Source of the DNA: Alphaproteobacteria bacterium
GTDB taxonomy: Bacteria > Pseudomonadota > Alphaproteobacteria > Rhodobacterales > Rhodobacteraceae
Assembly: GCA_030428025.1 (NCBI GenBank)
Contig: JAUIBJ010000272.1
Location: 1 to 5,657 of the forward strand
DNA length: 5,657 nucleotides
Reading direction: 5' to 3'
Positions 3,943 to 5,657 of the stretch are shown piece by piece. A program made the position numbers and the translations under genes. The number at the start of each line of letters is the position of its first letter. The first letter of the stretch is position 1. The notes under the pieces were generated by a model, which was not told where the DNA came from, made no database searches, and was given only the letters and a program-made list of their open reading frames with translations.

Positions 3943-5657
3943 TCTGCTGCGGTTCTGGTGGCCAACGCCTGCGCGCGGCCGTCGTCCCGCCCGCTCTCGC
4001 GGATGAGGCGGTTGATGTGGTTGGCGAGCGCGCTGACATTGGGCATCAGCACCATGCTGTCATGGTCGCCCGGCACCTCGATCACCTCCAGCCGCGGGGC
4101 GAAGGGGGTCCAGGCGTTGTCGGTGAAGACATACTCGCGCTCACGGCTCACCCAGTTGCCGCCCGTTACCTTCCAGTGCCGGTCGAGCGGCGGGCGGAAC
4201 AGGGTCAGCGGCCCCGCCCAGGGCTTGAGGTCGTAACGGGCGACCGCGCCGCGAAACGCCATCTCGATCTGGCGGTTGTTGAAGCTGCCCTGCGGTTCGG
4301 GCTGGCCGGACTCGTTTCTGCGGGCGCGCTTGGTCTTTTCCCACTGCCAGCGTTTCGCGGCCCATTCCAGCGCATAGGCCGGCCCCTTGCGGCGGATTTC
4401 CTGCAGCTTGATCAGGGCCTTGTCGGCGGGTTTCAGCGACGGGCGCACCGGCAGCGGCGTGTCCAGCAGGATGAGCTGCGCCACCTCCTTGCCCTGCGCC
4501 GCCAGTTGCCGGGCGATTTCATAGGCGGTGATGCCGCCGCCGGAGAAGCCGCCCAGCAGATAGGGGCCCTCGGGCTGGATGGCGAGGATTTCGCCGATGT
4601 AATCCGCCGCCGCCGCCTCGATCGTCTCATGCGGCGTTTCGTTGCCGATCAACCCGCGCGCCTGCAACCCGTAAACCGCACGGTCCTCGGTCTGCAGCGC
4701 AAGATGGCGCAGGTTCAGCACGTTGCCGAACATGCCCGCCACGATGAAGAACGGCGGGTTTTGCCCGGCCTTGGCCGTGTTGAGCGCCACCGCATACCGG
4801 AAGCCGGTGGCGGAGGCTTCGGGCTTGTCCGCTTCTTGCGGTGCGGTCGCGCCGCCTCCGGTGCGCGCCTCGATCAGCGCCGCGCAGGTGGCGATGGTGG
4901 GCGCCTCGAACAGCACCGAGATCGGGAACTGTGTGCCCCATTCTCGCTTGACGGCGGCAAAGAGGCGCACGGCCAGAAGCGAATGGCCCCCCAGATCGAA
5001 GAAACTGTCATGGATGCCGATCTGGCTGACGCCCAGAAGCTGCTCCCAAAGCTCGGCCAGCCGGGTTTCCACCGGCGTCGTGGGCGCGGCATATTCCGAG
5101 TCGAGCTCGGGCCGCTCGAAGCTCTGGCTCTGGCGTTCGGTCTCGGCTCGGGGCTGGGCGCGGGCAATGAGCGTGTCGAGCGGCAGCGGCGACAGGGCGA
5201 TGCGGCTCTCGGACCGGGCGAGGGCGCGGCGCAGGGCCTCGGCACCTTCCTCGGGGCGGATGCCGCGCGCCACCATGCGTTGCATCTGTGCCTCGGCCGG
5301 CGACAACTCGCGCGGGGCAGGGGCGTCGTCGAAGCGCACGTCGTCGGCAGCGGTGACGGCGGTGCCGCCAAGCGCCACCTCGCCCGACAGGCGCTGCATC
5401 TGGAAATCCTCGATTTCGGCCAGAACCGCGCCTTCGGGATCGCAAAGCACCACGTCGAAGCCCGCAAGCCCCGCCGCGCTGTCGGTTTCCGGGCGCAGGC
5501 GGACGTGGCTGACGAACTCGGCCGGCAGGGCACGGTGGACGCGGATGGTACCATAGGAGACGGGCACCCAGAGGCTCTTGCCTTCGTAGCCCTCGATCAG
5601 TTCCATCGCCCAGCCGGTGGCGAGGTCCAGCATGGCGGGGTGCAGGACGAAGCCCTC
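3939..5657 (-). CDS. Polyketide synthase C-terminal part: DH (partial), KR-like tail, carrier protein, thioesterase (5' end outside window)
   Basis: The reading frame is open to the right edge; 572 residues are visible, ending at TGA 3941-3939. The frame continues upstream of the first Met at 5633 as EGFVLHPA, running into MLD, so that Met is internal and the true start is outside. Domains, counted from the first visible residue: C-terminal half of a PKS dehydratase (1-96); a segment like the end of a ketoreductase module (119-166); a carrier protein (194-264) with phosphopantetheine serine 226 in DSFFDLGGHSL; and a type I thioesterase (298-553) with GFSGG Ser372, Asp399 and His532. From family knowledge this is a terminal PKS module: the chain is held on the carrier and released by hydrolysis or cyclisation through the thioesterase. 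KS and AT domains are expected upstream but not seen. The carrier's LGGHS signature is more NRPS-like, common in hybrid systems. Confidence 0.92.
   Translation of the reverse strand, partial: EGFVLHPAMLDLATGWAMELIEGYEGKSLWVPVSYGTIRVHRALPAEFVSHVRLRPETDSAAGLAGFDVVLCDPEGAVLAEIEDFQMQRLSGEVALGGTAVTAADDVRFDDAPAPRELSPAEAQMQRMVARGIRPEEGAEALRRALARSESRIALSPLPLDTLIARAQPRAETERQSQSFERPELDSEYAAPTTPVETRLAELWEQLLGVSQIGIHDSFFDLGGHSLLAVRLFAAVKREWGTQFPISVLFEAPTIATCAALIEARTGGGATAPQEADKPEASATGFRYAVALNTAKAGQNPPFFIVAGMFGNVLNLRHLALQTEDRAVYGLQARGLIGNETPHETIEAAAADYIGEILAIQPEGPYLLGGFSGGGITAYEIARQLAAQGKEVAQLILLDTPLPVRPSLKPADKALIKLQEIRRKGPAYALEWAAKRWQWEKTKRARRNESGQPEPQGSFNNRQIEMAFRGAVARYDLKPWAGPLTLFRPPLDRHWKVTGGNWVSREREYVFTDNAWTPFAPRLEVIEVPGDHDSMVLMPNVSALANHINRLIRESGRDDGRAQALATRTAAE
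3999..4766 (-). other. Type I thioesterase domain (chain release)
   Basis: An alpha/beta-hydrolase domain of about 255 residues fused to the carrier. It begins PPFFIVAGMFGNVLNLRHLA, the oxyanion-loop region, followed by VYGLQARGL. The nucleophile elbow is LLGGFSGGGITAYEIA with the active serine, then LILLDTPLP with the Asp, and EVPGDHDSMV with the His, giving a complete Ser-Asp-His triad. A basic lid-like insertion follows the Asp (RRKGPAY through KRARRNESG). In the family this releases the full-length chain as acid, lactone or lactam; which applies cannot be told from sequence. Confidence 0.9.
4866..5078 (-). other. Carrier protein domain (phosphopantetheine site)
   Basis: A roughly 70-residue four-helix carrier domain starts at TPVETRLAELWEQLLG and contains IGIHDSFFDLGGHSLLAVRL, with the serine at codon 4979-4981 as attachment point of the 4'-phosphopantetheine arm. 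It ends with PISVLFEAPTIATCAALI, a normal helix III/IV region. All key residues are present, so it should be functional. The LGGHS core is peptidyl-carrier-like rather than the LGxDS of classic PKS carriers. Confidence 0.92.
5160..5303 (-). other. Ketoreductase-like C-terminal tail without ketoreductase core
   Basis: Between dehydratase and carrier lies a segment containing GIRPEEGAEALRRALA followed by RIALSPLPLDTLIARA. This pattern (EEG, then a helix, then a short strand ending S-P-x-x-L) is usual at the end of PKS ketoreductase modules just before the carrier. The NADPH-binding core (GxGxxG, catalytic Ser/Tyr/Lys), about 180 residues, is not there: only some 30 residues separate it from the dehydratase. 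It is read as a docking or linker element kept after loss of the reductase, or a general pre-carrier linker. Confidence 0.5.
5370..5657 (-). other. PKS dehydratase domain, C-terminal half
   Basis: The visible N terminus begins GFVLHPAMLDLATG, the conserved motif of the second hot-dog subdomain of PKS dehydratases, where Asp in HPxxLD pairs with a His of the first subdomain (outside the window). It is followed by LWVPVSYGTIRVHRALP (about 29-45) and the closing strands GAVLAEIEDFQMQRL (76-90 region). The catalytic Asp is kept, but the position four residues later, usually Gln or His in DxxxQ/H, is Gly. Activity cannot be judged without the first half. Confidence 0.78.

Noticed and set aside
3001..4236. 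411-codon plus-strand open frame
   Set aside because: It spans the antisense of both the glycosyltransferase and the PKS end, both of which carry conserved motifs. Its own translation shows no family.
4723..5556. 277-codon plus-strand open frame
   Set aside because: Antisense shadow of the carrier and thioesterase region; Ser/Arg/Ala-rich without motifs.
5631..5633. Methionine at 5633 as start of the PKS/thioesterase gene
   Set aside because: The frame continues upstream with EGFVLHPA, which completes the conserved dehydratase HPxxLD motif across this Met, so it is an internal residue.
4..5657. CRISPR array, tRNA, rRNA, insertion sequence, promoter or terminator
   Set aside because: The whole window is coding with 4-base gene overlaps. 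Only short GC-rich codon repeats (GCC/GCG runs) were seen; no regular repeat-spacer pattern, inverted terminal repeats or hairpin followed by a T-run.

Overview
The window is gene-dense, GC-rich bacterial DNA. All supported coding sequence is on the minus strand, as three translationally coupled genes with no intergenic space. The dense GC-rich coding style, the multidomain NRPS/PKS architecture and the domain flavours suggest a proteobacterium, most plausibly an alphaproteobacterium of the Rhodobacterales type. This taxonomic placement is inference; no marker gene is present.

In transcription order (right to left): (1) 5657-3939, the C-terminal end of a polyketide synthase, open at the right edge. 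It has the C-terminal half of a dehydratase (DH), a short ketoreductase-like tail without a ketoreductase core, a carrier protein and a type I thioesterase. (2) 3942-2923, a complete family 2 glycosyltransferase of the rhamnosyltransferase/WbbL-like type. (3) 2926-1, the first 975 residues of a large NRPS-like protein, open at the left edge. It has an N-terminal formyltransferase domain, a reduced condensation-like segment with no HHxxxDG motif, the front part of an adenylation domain (motifs A1-A4), and then a luciferase-like FMN-dependent monooxygenase domain where the rest of the adenylation domain would normally continue.

The gene junctions are 4-base overlaps (GTGA at 3942/3939 and ATGA at 2926/2923), so the three are almost certainly one operon. 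Together they look like part of a hybrid NRPS/PKS pathway. The NRPS protein would activate, and possibly formylate and oxidise, an amino acid; the PKS ends the line by thioesterase release; the glycosyltransferase suggests a glycosylated product or attachment to a sugar-containing carrier. Gene order is opposite to the expected biosynthetic order. The most notable feature is the adenylation domain interrupted after motif A4 by a MupA/Atu3671-type monooxygenase, behind a formyltransferase. No promoter, terminator, RNA gene, repeat array or mobile element was found.
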